DNA from: Wurfbainia villosa
Taxonomy: Eukaryota; Streptophyta; Magnoliopsida; Zingiberales; Zingiberaceae
DNA length: 64,000 bases
Reading direction: 5' to 3'
Assembly: GCA_025175895.1 (NCBI GenBank)
Contig: CM045998.1
Location: 17,531,153-17,595,152, forward strand
The translations under genes were made by a program, and so were the position numbers. The notes beneath the pieces are model-generated. The model was not told the DNA's origin, made no database searches, and saw only the letters and a program-made list of their open reading frames with translations. Of this stretch, positions 47,643 through 57,366 are shown in pieces (position 1 is the first letter of the stretch; each line of letters starts with the position of its first letter).

Positions 47643-49262
47643 TTACTCTGCCATACATCTGATCCCCATGTCCTCCACATGCCTATCAAACACTTTCGCT
47701 GGAAGGGCCTTAGTGAATGGATCCGTCAGGTTATCCTCTGATGCAATCTTGGTGACAGCAACTTCTCCTCGCTTTACGATCTCTCGTATAAGGTGGTACT
47801 TACGCTCTATGTGTTTACTCGCCTTATGGGCTCGTGGTTCCTTCGAGTTTGCAACTGCACCACTGTTATCACAATAAATTGTGATAGTTCTGGGCAAACC
47901 AGGAATCACATCCAAGTCCATCAAGAAGTTCCTGAGCCATACAGCTTCCTTGGCTGCCTCAGAGGCTGCCACATACTCAGCTTCAATGGTAGAGTCTGCC
48001 ATGCATTTCTGCTTGACACTCCTCCATACTATGGCTCCACCTCCAAAAGTAAACACAAACCCCGAGGTAGACTTACTCTTGTCCCTATCTGATTGGAAAT
48101 TCAAATCCGTGTAACCCACAGGGACTAATTGATCTGCTCGGTAAACCAGCATATAATCCCTAGTCCTTCTCAGGTACTTCAATATATGCTTTACCGTAGT
48201 CCAATGTCCCTGTCCAGGATTACTCTGATATCTGCTAACCATGCCCACGGAAAAGCAGATATCCGGTCTCGTACACAGCATAGCATACATGAGGCTTCCT
48301 ACTGCCGAAGCATAAGGAACCGCCTTCATGTCCTCTATCTCTTTTGATGTTTTGGGACACATCTCTTTAGATAAAGGAACTCCATGCCTAAAAGGTAGAA
48401 AACCTTTCTTGGAGTTCTGCATGCTAAAACGAGCAAGGATAGTGTCAATGTATGAAGCTTGAGATAAGCACAACATCCTTTTCTTGCGATCCCTTATAAC
48501 TTTGATCCCAAGGATGTGTCCCACTTCTCCCAAGTCCTTCATATCAAACTGTTTGGACAACCATACCCTTACGTCTGATAACACTTTGATATTGTTTCCA
48601 ACTAACAAAATGTCATCTACGTATAGTACAAGAAACACCACTACGTTTCCGTCACATCTCTTGTATACACAAGGCTCATCCGGACTTTGAATAAATCCAT
48701 ATGACTGGATTACCTCATCAAAGCGGATGTTCCAAGATCTAGAAGCTTGCTTCAATCCATAAATGGACCGATTAAGCTTACATACAAGATGCTCTTTGCC
48801 TTTAGCAATGAATCCCTCTGGTTGCCGCATATAGATGTTCTCCTCAAGACTTCCGTTAAGGAAAGCTGTCTTGACATCCATCTGCCAAATCTCATAATCC
48901 ATATGAGCAGCTATAGATAAGAGAATCCGGATAGACTTAAGCATAGCTACCGGCGAAAAGGTCTCCTCATAATCGATACCCTCTTTCTGAGTATACCCTT
49001 TCGCAACAAGCCTAGCTTTGAAGGTCTCAACCTTCCCGTCTACTCCTCTCTTTCTCTTGTAGATCCACTTGCATCCAATGGTTTTTACACCATCGGGTGG
49101 CTCTACTAGCTCCCAGACCTGATTAGAATCCATAGATTCTATCTCTGAATTCATCGCTCTTTGCCAAGATACCGCATCTCTATCTTGGATTGCCTCGTCA
49201 TATGTCCAGGGATCAGGTTCATGTTCACCAGGGACTAAGTCCGAAGACTCTCCCAAAAACAT
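47643..49262 (-). CDS. pol: E pol: reverse transcriptase and RNase H
   Basis: A 539-residue uninterrupted frame, the largest in element E. It opens with a Copia RT start (VSWQRAMNSEIESMDSNQVW, about residue 32). Catalytic-region motifs follow: KARLVAKGYTQKEGIDYEET, WQMDVKTAFLNG (first Asp), YGLKQASRSWN and YVDDILLVGNN with the YVDD box at about residue 215. RNase H follows with GYTDLNFQSDRDKSKSTSGF, DSTIEAEYVAASEAAKEAVW, YCDNSGAVANSKEPRAHKAS and KHIERKYHLIREIV. It ends DPFTKALP...GIRCMAE 34 bases before the LTR. The ATG used is an internal Met; upstream the frame is cut by a stop between 49359 and 49262. TDLNF replaces the commoner TDSDF of RNase H, so activity is doubtful. Confidence 0.92.
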   Translation of the reverse strand: MFLGESSDLVPGEHEPDPWTYDEAIQDRDAVSWQRAMNSEIESMDSNQVWELVEPPDGVKTIGCKWIYKRKRGVDGKVETFKARLVAKGYTQKEGIDYEETFSPVAMLKSIRILLSIAAHMDYEIWQMDVKTAFLNGSLEENIYMRQPEGFIAKGKEHLVCKLNRSIYGLKQASRSWNIRFDEVIQSYGFIQSPDEPCVYKRCDGNVVVFLVLYVDDILLVGNNIKVLSDVRVWLSKQFDMKDLGEVGHILGIKVIRDRKKRMLCLSQASYIDTILARFSMQNSKKGFLPFRHGVPLSKEMCPKTSKEIEDMKAVPYASAVGSLMYAMLCTRPDICFSVGMVSRYQSNPGQGHWTTVKHILKYLRRTRDYMLVYRADQLVPVGYTDLNFQSDRDKSKSTSGFVFTFGGGAIVWRSVKQKCMADSTIEAEYVAASEAAKEAVWLRNFLMDLDVIPGLPRTITIYCDNSGAVANSKEPRAHKASKHIERKYHLIREIVKRGEVAVTKIASEDNLTDPFTKALPAKVFDRHVEDMGIRCMAE

Positions 49263-49358
49263 GAATCTATCGGGTTGTCTAACAACCCTCCCACTACGAC
49301 GAGGTGCCTCCTGTGTATGCTCTGTGACACGCGGTGCAGTGACTTGTGGTGTCTCCTC

Positions 49359-51557
49359 TTATACCGATGGTACTGAAGTCGGGACTTCCCCTGTCAACTC
49401 CTCCAGAACAATCCTACTCGTGGGCTTGTGGTTCATCACATAGTCCTCCTCTAGAAATCTGGCATTCTTACTCACGATCACCTTCTGATCTCTAGGACTA
49501 TAGAATAAACCACCCTTCGTTCCCTTAGGGTAGCCAACAAACAAGTGTACTGCATTTAGATTCCAACTTACCAAAGATCTCCCTTCAAAGACATGTGCCG
49601 ACTACCCCAAATCCGAATATGTCTTAGACTAGGCTTTCACCACCCACAACTCAGGGAGTAGAGGGTACTGACTTAGATGGAACCAAGTTCGTAATGTGTG
49701 CCGCTGCTTTCCAGAGCAAACCCCGTAATCTAATCGTAACTCGTAATAACTCATCATGGATCTGACCATCTCCATAAGAGTCCTATTCCTTCGCTCCGCC
49801 ACACCATTCTGCTGGGGTGTGCCAGGTGCGGACAATTGGGATTGAATTCCAGCCTCTGATAAGTAACTCCTAAACTCTCCCAAGAGGTACTCGCCACCAC
49901 GATCAGATCGTAATGTCTTGATACTTTTACCTTGACGATTCTCCACATCAGCCTTGAATTCTTTGAACTTGTCAAAGCATTCAGACTTGCGGCGCATCAA
50001 GTAAATGTATCCATACCTTGAATAATCGTCTATAAAAGAGATGAAGTATTCAAAGACACCTCTTGCCTGGATAGACATAGGACCGCACAAATCAGAATGA
50101 ACCAATTCTAACACATCTTTGGCTCTATACCCCTTGGCCTTAAAAGGCCTCTTGGTCATTTTACCTTCCAAGCAAGATTCGCAAGTTGGGAGATCCTCCA
50201 CCACTAATGAACCCAAAGGTCCATCAGCTATCAACCTTTGAATTATGCTTAGGTTAATATGACCAAGCCTTAGATGCCAAAGATATGTTTGGTTCATTTG
50301 CGAAGGTTCTTTTCTCTTATTAGACTTAGAAGATGAGTTATTGATTTCTATATGCATCGTGGGAGTTTTTGGTTCAAGAGTATATAAATTGCCAACCAAT
50401 GTACTGTATCGTATAATCTCCCTATTCCTTTTTATAACCACTTTGTCATTAAAAGAAACAGAATATCCATCCATAAACAATTTAGAAACTGAAATTAAAT
50501 TCTTTCTAAAAGTAGGTACATAAAGACAATTTCTTAAAACCAAAATTTTATTCCTATCAAAAGATAAATAAACGTCTCCCACTGCAATAGCCGCCACCTT
50601 TGAAGCATTGCCCATGAAGACGGTAATCTCTCCCTCAGCTAGTCGTCGGGTTTCCTGGAACCCCTGCAAAGTATTGCAGACATGATCAGTGGCTCCTATA
50701 TCTACACACCAGGCACTAGTAGATAACAACGCTAAACATGTTTCAACAACTAAACAAGAAGATATACCTGTGTTCTTTCGGTGAGGACAGTCCGCCTTCC
50801 AATGTCCAGTCTGCTTGCAAGTGAAGCACTTGCCTTTCGGCTTCTTCACTCCTGCTTGAGGTCCTACCGCCACTTTCTTCGCTCCACCTTGCTTCTTCTT
50901 CTTCTTACCTTTCGGTTTAGAGGAAGAAACCTTCTGAGAGACCATGGCTTGAGCACTCTGACGAAAAAGCCCCTCTGCCGCCTGGAGTTCTGTCAGAAGC
51001 TCCGCCAACGAATACAACCTCTTGTTCATGTTGTAGTTGAGGCAGAACTGCTCAAAACTCCTAGGCAGAGACTGGAGAATGATATCGACCTGGGTTTCCC
51101 CATCGATCTCAGCTCCGAGGACTTCCATCTCATTAAGATGAGCCATCATCTTGAGAACATGATCCCTAACGGGTGTTCCCTCGATCATGGTGGTCGTCAT
51201 TAAGTTTCTCATTGCCTCCTGCCTAGCCGCCCTACTCTGATGTCCGAAAAGTTCCTTGAGATTGAACATCATGTCATGTCGTGGCTATCTATGGCTCGAT
51301 GTTGATGTTACAAAGACATTTGACATAGATGCCAAAATGTAACACTGCGCCATCTCATCTGCCTTTACCCATTTCTTATAACGTTCTTTCTCCTTTTCAT
51401 CAGAGTCATCGGTGTGCTTAGGAGGACAGACCTCGAAGAGTACAAATTTGTACTCCTCCGCAGTTAAGACAATATCCAGGTTTCTTTTCCAATCAATGTA
51501 GTTTGGACCAGTAAGTTTGTTTTCTTTTAAAATCATAGCAAGTGGGTTGAAAGCCAT
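49359..51557 (-). pseudogene. E gag, protease and integrase
   Basis: Gag starts at 51557 (MAFNPLAMILKENKLTGPNY). After a break near 51280 it goes on at 51272 with the capsid half (LKELFGHQSRAARQEAMRNL), a Lys-rich linker and the zinc knuckle CFTCKQTGHWKADC. The protease motif is WCVDIGATDHVCN, with Ile (ATA, 50697-50699) where D-S/T-G is expected. The GAG-pre-integrase part is TYLWHLRLGHINLS, followed by integrase with HSDLCGP, RSDRGGEYL and NGVAERRNRTL (D, D and E present). The end frameshifts near 49700 and resumes at 49574 (VGYPKGTKGGLFYSPRD) to a stop at 49359. The few breaks fit a recent insertion. Confidence 0.9.
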
Positions 51558-52606
51558 TTGAAAATCCTAAAAATCACAATGATCAAAATATTAGATTTCA
51601 AATATTATTGATTCCTCAAAAACAATAAAATTCCGAAATCAACCAACACCTCAAAACACCGAGAATATCGCATGTCACGATAGTGTGGACGTATACGAAT
51701 TCTACATTTATAAGAGGAGGTTTTACCCATTAATTTTATTATCTTGTCAACTTTACTTTTTGACAAATAAAATTAATAGTTGGTTCCTCTTTTGCCCTAC
51801 AAATAAAAGAAGTGACTCCGATGGGGAGGATACTTTTAATTTGCATCTAAGTGTGCACCATTACACGATACTAAGGGAATTATTTCGGATTATGTGCCTT
51901 ACCGATGGGGAAGTACACACGCTCCTTAATAATTTCCTATAACCATTATTTGACCCAGTGATCCGCAAACAAACCCATCCGATGGGGAGGAAGGCACTCA
52001 AAGCCAATGCACAAGTTTGTTGCATCACACGTCAAATTGTAATGGAGGTCGCGGGAATTAATTAAAATGTCCCTCTCCCACTTAGTAAATTATAAATGAG
52101 GAATTTTAAAACATACACAACATGCATATAAAACAAATAAGCAATAAATATGGAAAAAACAGAATTTTTCCAACTATTATGGTATTGTCCTCCAATATGC
52201 ATCCCGTCGTGTCGCCACCTCGTCCGCTCCATCTTTTCCCGTGCGCAAGTCACCAAAGAGATCTGAGCCGAGATTAAGCTATTTTAATTTACATCCATCG
52301 ATCCTATACTCCATGAAGGAGTGTACAAATAATCTAGATCGAAAGTAAACTAAAATGAGCAGCTAAACAATGTCGTATTTAATTACAAAAATTAAATACT
52401 AATCTAGCCTCATCAACCCCAAGGATTCAAATAATAAATTTTTACACACATCCATTCACATACATTCACATGACCATAATAGTCGGATCTTATGCCTGCA
52501 ACCAAAGAGTTAAACTACGCATATCCTACTATTATCCGGCACATATAATATATGAAATATGCATAAAAAATTAACCGAATCCAAAACACACAAAACCGGA
52601 AACTGT
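51558..52606 (-). other. E leader between primer site and gag
   Basis: AT-rich untranslated leader of about 1.05 kb on the minus strand. It contains several CCGATGGGGAGG motifs (51820-51990) and the 43-bp piece shared with D's LTR (51935-51977). I see no gene in it. Confidence 0.6.
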
Positions 52607-52619
52607 GGCTCTGATACCA
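52607..52619 (-). other. Primer-binding site of E
   Basis: TGGTATCAGAGCC on the minus strand, two bases from the 5' LTR end. Confidence 0.9.
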
Positions 52620-53452
52620 CTTGTAGGGAGTTGCTTCGGAGGCTCATTGGCTCTCATGTCCCCGGATTGAAATTTTCACTAATGAAAGGATTAATCCGGA
52701 TGGGATGAGCTTCCTTAGCAACACCATTTCGTCATCGTGCTAACAACTTGAGTGGTCGCTTGAACAAACTAATTGTTCAAGCAACACATCTCTTCTAGTT
52801 GGTTAGCCGCGGAAGAGACGACGGACGGATCGCCGGTTTTTGTGTTTGTCTTCGGGGTCCATGATTATACAATATATTTACTAATTTACACATGCATAAT
52901 CAAAACATAAAAGAACAAGCTCAGATCTATAAATAAAGTTAAAATAACTTTATACCTCATGATCTTCTACCGTATGTCCTATCCTTCTCGTGGACGACGT
53001 GTGGACGAAGATCCTTCACGAGTAGAAGCCTTCTAGATCGCTTTCTTCTCTACCTTGTCCGCTACGAACAAAGAGAAGAACTTACAAATACCTATCCTTT
53101 CTAGAGCCGGCCACCAAATTAGGGAATTTGGTGCAACCGCCGACCAACGATCAAATGGATGATGCGTCGGCCACCAAATGAAGGAGAACTGCCGGCCACC
53201 TTGGAAAATAGGGAGGAAGATGAGAACCGGCCACCAATGGGAGGAGAACCGCCGGACAAGGAAGAAGGGAGAGGCCTCTAGGATGGGCGCCGACCAAGGA
53301 ATGATGAAAGGAGATGGGCGCCGGCAATCAACAAGAAGGAAGAAGGTTGCCGCCCACTTTGCTCCAAACCCTAGCCGCCCAAAAACCCTAGCCGCCCAAA
53401 ACCCTAACTCCAATTCGAAAATCAATCAATTGCCGCCCAAGACTAAGCCCCC

Positions 53453-53460
53453 TATTTATA
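53453..53460 (-). promoter_or_regulatory. TATA box in E 5' LTR
   Basis: TATAAATA, the position that would drive E. The U3 upstream of about 53849 is now separated by element F, so the promoter keeps only its repeats and TATA box. Confidence 0.65.
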
Positions 53461-53479
53461 GAATTGGGCTTAAGCCTCC

Positions 53480-53770
53480 TTTAATCTCCACCGTCGGATC
53501 TAGGGATTTAATCTCCACCGTCGGATCTAGGGTTTTATCCCAACCGTCGGATCTAGGATTTCATCCCAACCGTCGGATCTAGGGTTTCATCCCAACCATC
53601 GGATCTAGGGTTTTATCCCAACCGTCGGATCTAGGGATTTAATCCTAACCGTCGATTCTAGGGTTTCATCCTAACCATCGGATCTTAGGGATTTAATCCC
53701 AACCGTTGGTTCTAGGGTTTCATCCTAACCATCGGATCTTAGGGATTTAATCCCAACCGTTGGTTCTAGG
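53480..53770. repeat. 27-bp direct repeats in E 5' LTR
   Basis: Same unit and order as at 46380-46680, with nearly identical variants, as expected for two LTRs of a young element. Confidence 0.9.
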
Positions 53771-54208
53771 TTTTGTTTTACATTCTTGGATCTAGACTTC
53801 ACAAGGATTATATTAGGCTACGATAGGGACCATAAGGAGGAGTTGGGTCTGTAAGGGATCGTTTGAAGGCTAGAGGGGGGGTGAATAGCTCTTTTCGTTT
53901 CTACAAAAATAATTAGCGGAAGCAAACACAAGTAATATATGTAAAAACAAAAACCAATGCTAACAAAGCCTTTACGTGGTTCGGAGATAACGCTCCTACT
54001 CCACGGCGATCCTTAAGGTGGATCAACCCAAGCAATTTCACTATGAAGCTTTCTCTTTACAAAGACCTCCTCTTCTTACAAAAGATGACAATGAAGATTT
54101 GAGAGGAGAAAGGAGATTAATATACTTAGAAAGCTTTGGAAAACTTGTAGGAGCTTAGAAGGAAGATCAGAATATAAGCATTAGGCTCTTCTTGCTCCCC
54201 TTGGGCTC

Positions 54209-54216
54209 TTTTTATA
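54209..54216 (-). promoter_or_regulatory. TATA box in F 3' LTR
   Basis: TATAAAAA on the minus strand in a CCTATAAAAAGAGCCC context, parallel to the H LTR position. Confidence 0.6.
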
Positions 54217-54754
54217 GGAAAGAGCCTCTTTTTCCCGTTGGAGGTCTATCACCGACCGATGACTTTCATCACCGACCGCCGATTCTAACGGCTTCGAATC
54301 GGATTCGCGGGATTTGCCGCTATCGCTAACGGGAAGACTATCCGATCGCCACCGCGGCGCGATCGATTCGAGCGGCGATTAGCCGGGCTACGTTATTTGA
54401 TCGGCGCCGATCGATCGATGCCCGGCTTAGCTGCCGAAGTCGAGTCGATCATCCTCGACGATAACCACCGATCGATAACAACCTTCCAAACTCTAATGCT
54501 ATATTTTAAAGGCCAGTTCGACCGACACCATGTTCCAATGATCGGCACACACTCCAAGTATGACTAATTCATACTTGAAAACATAACCTAAGCCTAGACT
54601 TAACCTTCTAGCTTCTCCATCAGCCTTGCGCCTCTAGGATTTCTCTTGAGTCCACGACTCCATCCATGCGCTTGCCTTCAAAAGCTTCCTTCGGTTTCGT
54701 CATGCTTTAGGTTTCTTCTTTGCCAAAGTACGCTTGGACTTTACGCCGCCAAGA

Positions 54755-54940
54755 CTACATGCTTGGACTTATGCCGCCAAGACTTTCCTTTGGTCTTCCT
54801 TTTCCAACGCTTGGACTTTACGCCGCCAAGACTACATGCTTGGACTTATCCGCCAAGACCTTTCCTTGACTTCTCTTTGCCAAGATCACACTTGGACTTG
54901 TCTTTACCAAGTCTTCATACTTGGATTTTCCTGTCACTTA
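54755..54940. repeat. Repeats of a 'TTGGACTT...GCCAAGA' unit in F LTR
   Basis: Around six units of 25-45 bp share CTTGGACTTTACGCCGCCAAGAC or shorter forms. A related inverted set (AAGTCCAAGC, GTCTTGGCATG) lies at 55955-56230 in solo LTR G. Confidence 0.7.
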
Positions 54941-55037
54941 AACATGTATACAATTAGATCACAAAACATTGCCTAACTTAGATGATTATCCAAACATCAA
55001 AATATATATAAATGCTTGGGGCATTGTTGCACCAACA

Positions 55038-55839
55038 ATCTCCCCCTTTTTGATGTTTGGCAATCATTTAAGTTAGACCTTTAATACATAAACATATTTC
55101 AATATGAATTCTAACTTCAATGTCCCTTCTCCCCCTTTGACATACAACAAAAAGGGAAGAGGTTATTCAATAAGTGCAGGAAAGAACTATAATTAACACA
55201 TCTTGAACAAAGGTATAAAATTGATATGAAGCTCCCCCTAAATCCAAGACATGTTTCATGATAAACAAAACATAAGCAATAGGCAAATATGTCCTAGTCT
55301 TGCACCAACAATTATATAAATAAGTGATTTAGCTCCCCCTAAACCAGTGCACCAAGAAAATCCGCCTTTTCCATACAAGGTATCATATATATATAGGAAA
55401 TTGTATAATGTCAAAATTGAACCTTTTAACCGATGAAAAAACCACTTTCCATTCAAAAGCAGTGACAGTTCGATCGAATAGGCAAATAATCAAATATGAT
55501 CGCCAATAACAAAGAAATGATCGTGATATCGAATAAATCTGAATTTCGAGTTTTTCAGTCAAAGTTTGAAAAAGCGTAGAAAATTACGTGGGTGTCCAAA
55601 AATCACGAAACTTGGCATACACATTCTATTCGACTAGTATAACATATGAAAAATATTAGACGAAAAACATGTTCATCAGATTGATGGATTGATACGATAT
55701 TTAAAACAACAAAAAATCATGACACAAAAGGTGTAATTGTATCGTATCAACATTCAAAACTTCGTACTATATTCTCAACTTCTAAACTTGATAAACAATA
55801 AATTGTAGGCACTAATAGAAGTGAATAAAAACAATTTCA
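55038..55839 (-). other. F 3' untranslated region, no gene seen
   Basis: AT-rich sequence beginning with the polypurine tract next to the LTR. It contains short T/C-rich runs (CTCCCCCT) and no frame with recognisable content. It continues after solo LTR G at 57279. Confidence 0.5.
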
Positions 55840-55954
55840 TGTTGGTGCAATCGACCCAGGTCACGATTGACCAGGACTCGAGTTTGGCTCGAGTGATGTT
55901 TTGATGTGTTTTGATGTTTCGACAAAAACATATGACAATGTAATTGTCATGGTA

Positions 55955-56230
55955 AAGTCCAAGCATGGGTCTTGGCAATGTAAAGTCCAACATGGGTTGG
56001 CAAGGAAAGTCCAAGCATGGTCTTGGCATGGAAAGTCCAACATGAGTTGGCAAGGGAAAGTCCAAGCATGGTCTTGGCATGGAAAGTCCAACATGAGTTG
56101 GCAAGGGAAAGTCCAAGCAAAGTCCAAGCTTGAGTCTTGGCGGCGTAAAGTCCAAGCGATAGTCTTACAAAGATAAGTCGTATACAGAAAGTCCAAGCGG
56201 AGTCTTGGCGTGTAGTAAGTCAATGTGCCT
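55955..56230 (+). repeat. Repeats of 'AAAGTCCAAGCATGGTCTTGGCATGG' type
   Basis: About nine units of 20-65 bp in the early part of solo LTR G, including two nearly identical 60-bp copies (55998-56057 and 56058-56120). Confidence 0.8.
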
Positions 56231-56449
56231 TGGCGGTGTAGACACCGTTAGCATGACATAGCCGATGGAAGCATCTGAAGGCTAGCGCGATGGATGAACA
56301 AGTCATGGATGACTTGGAGGGATCCGAGAGGCGTGAGGCTGATGGAGATGGCTAGAAGGCTTAGGTCTAGGCTAAGGGTGGTCTAGCAAGTATGGGGGAA
56401 CCATACTTGGGCTAAAACCTCATGTTTGAGGTGTGCCAGTCGACTGGTG

Positions 56450-56660
56450 CCATGTGGCAGTCGACTGGACCGAGTCAACTAGGGTTTGATCGCGGGTTAT
56501 GGCCTAGCCGCCGATGATGGCGATGGCAATGATCGCTATCGATCGACCGATATTGTGATCGACTCGGTGCTCGTGAATTCGACGCAGAATCGGAGTCGAG
56601 ACTCGATCGTCGAGTGAGTACTCCATCAGTCGACTGATGGTCACAATCAGTCGACTGATA
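56450..56660. promoter_or_regulatory. CAGTCGACTG palindromes in solo LTR G
   Basis: The 18-bp perfect palindrome CCATCAGTCGACTGATGG lies at 56623-56640, ATCAGTCGACTGAT at about 56646-56659, and weaker copies near 56450-56465. The TATA-like TATTTAAG is 120 bp downstream. Confidence 0.65.
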
Positions 56661-57366
56661 GTAGTTCCGTTGGACTTATCCAGCGTGGAACTAGCCGTTG
56701 TCTCACGATAAAGGCATCACCGATCCGATGGTCCCGATCACCGATCGATCGATTTTTTCCAAAGACAGTTGAAGCTATTTAAGGAGCTCGTGATGGAGGA
56801 AAAAGCATCAGTTCTAAAAGGGTTCTTTGAGGCGATTTGGGGCGAGTTGCTGCTGCAATTCAGGGTCTCCAAGTGCTACTCGATCAACCTAGCGATCAAG
56901 CATTCAAGAGCATTTGTAAAGTGTTTTCTTTACTAGTTTTGCTTTGTATTTCATTGTATTTGCTTGTAGCTTTTGATTATTGTTGTAATCATATTGTACG
57001 AGGTTTCTCCACCTCCGGATTGTTCCGAGAAGGAGTTATTTGATAGTGGTGTGTGATTGGCATCGCTAGGGCTCATTTGAGCCCGATCCGTGGAGTAGGA
57101 ACCGTGCGGTTCTGAACCACGTTAAATACTCGTGTCGTGTGTAATTGTCTATTTCGTTATTGTATTATATCTATTTCCGCTGCGCACTAACGAAATTGTA
57201 GACACGAACGCGATCGAATTCCATCGACAAACGGTCAACGCTAATCACCCCCCCTCTAGCGTTACAAAGGTCCTAACATTTCATATCATCAATCAAAAGT
57301 CATTACATAAGTAGGAGTTTATGCCGTACATACGGCCAAAAAGAGAATAACAAGAAAATAAGTGAT

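Larger units (their letters stand above)
45535..53849 (-). mobile_element. Copia element E (Tork/TAR-like, tentative)
   Basis: Minus orientation. The 3' LTR is 45535-47609 (TGTAGGGAG to CCAACA on plus). The internal region is 47610-52621, with near-continuous gag-pol. The 5' LTR is 52622-53849, cut by SIRE element F after GTTGGGTC. The two LTRs differ at only about five positions in the first 300 bp by eye, so E is the youngest datable insertion. The left duplication is GTTAT; the right one lies beyond the window. Confidence 0.92.
52622..53849 (-). repeat. E 5' LTR, cut by F
   Basis: It matches 45535 to about 46759. It has an 18-bp duplication (AACCCTAGCCGCCCAAA) near 53380 absent from the partner. 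It contains the TATA box at 53453-53460 and 27-bp repeats at 53480-53770. The last five bases, GGGTC, should be repeated on F's far side. Confidence 0.9.
53850..55037 (-). repeat. F 3' LTR
   Basis: 1188 bp with the SIRE-type terminus GGCTAGAGGGGGGGTGAATAG (53869-53889), minus TATA box at 54209-54216, GATCGATCG-rich U3 (54240-54480) and repeats of CCAAGACTACATGCTTGGAC (54755-54940). Small frames there follow those repeats. Confidence 0.85.
55840..57278 (+). mobile_element. Solo LTR G (SIRE-type, plus)
   Basis: TGTTGGTGCAATCG to AAAGGTCCTAACA, flanked by TTTCA at 55835-55839 and 57279-57283. It starts like solo LTR I and has the CACCCCCCCTCTAGCG motif near its end. It carries AAGTCCAAGC repeats (55955-56230), CAGTCGACTG palindromes (56450-56660) and TATTTAAG at 56776-56783. 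Internal frames are not genes. Confidence 0.93.
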
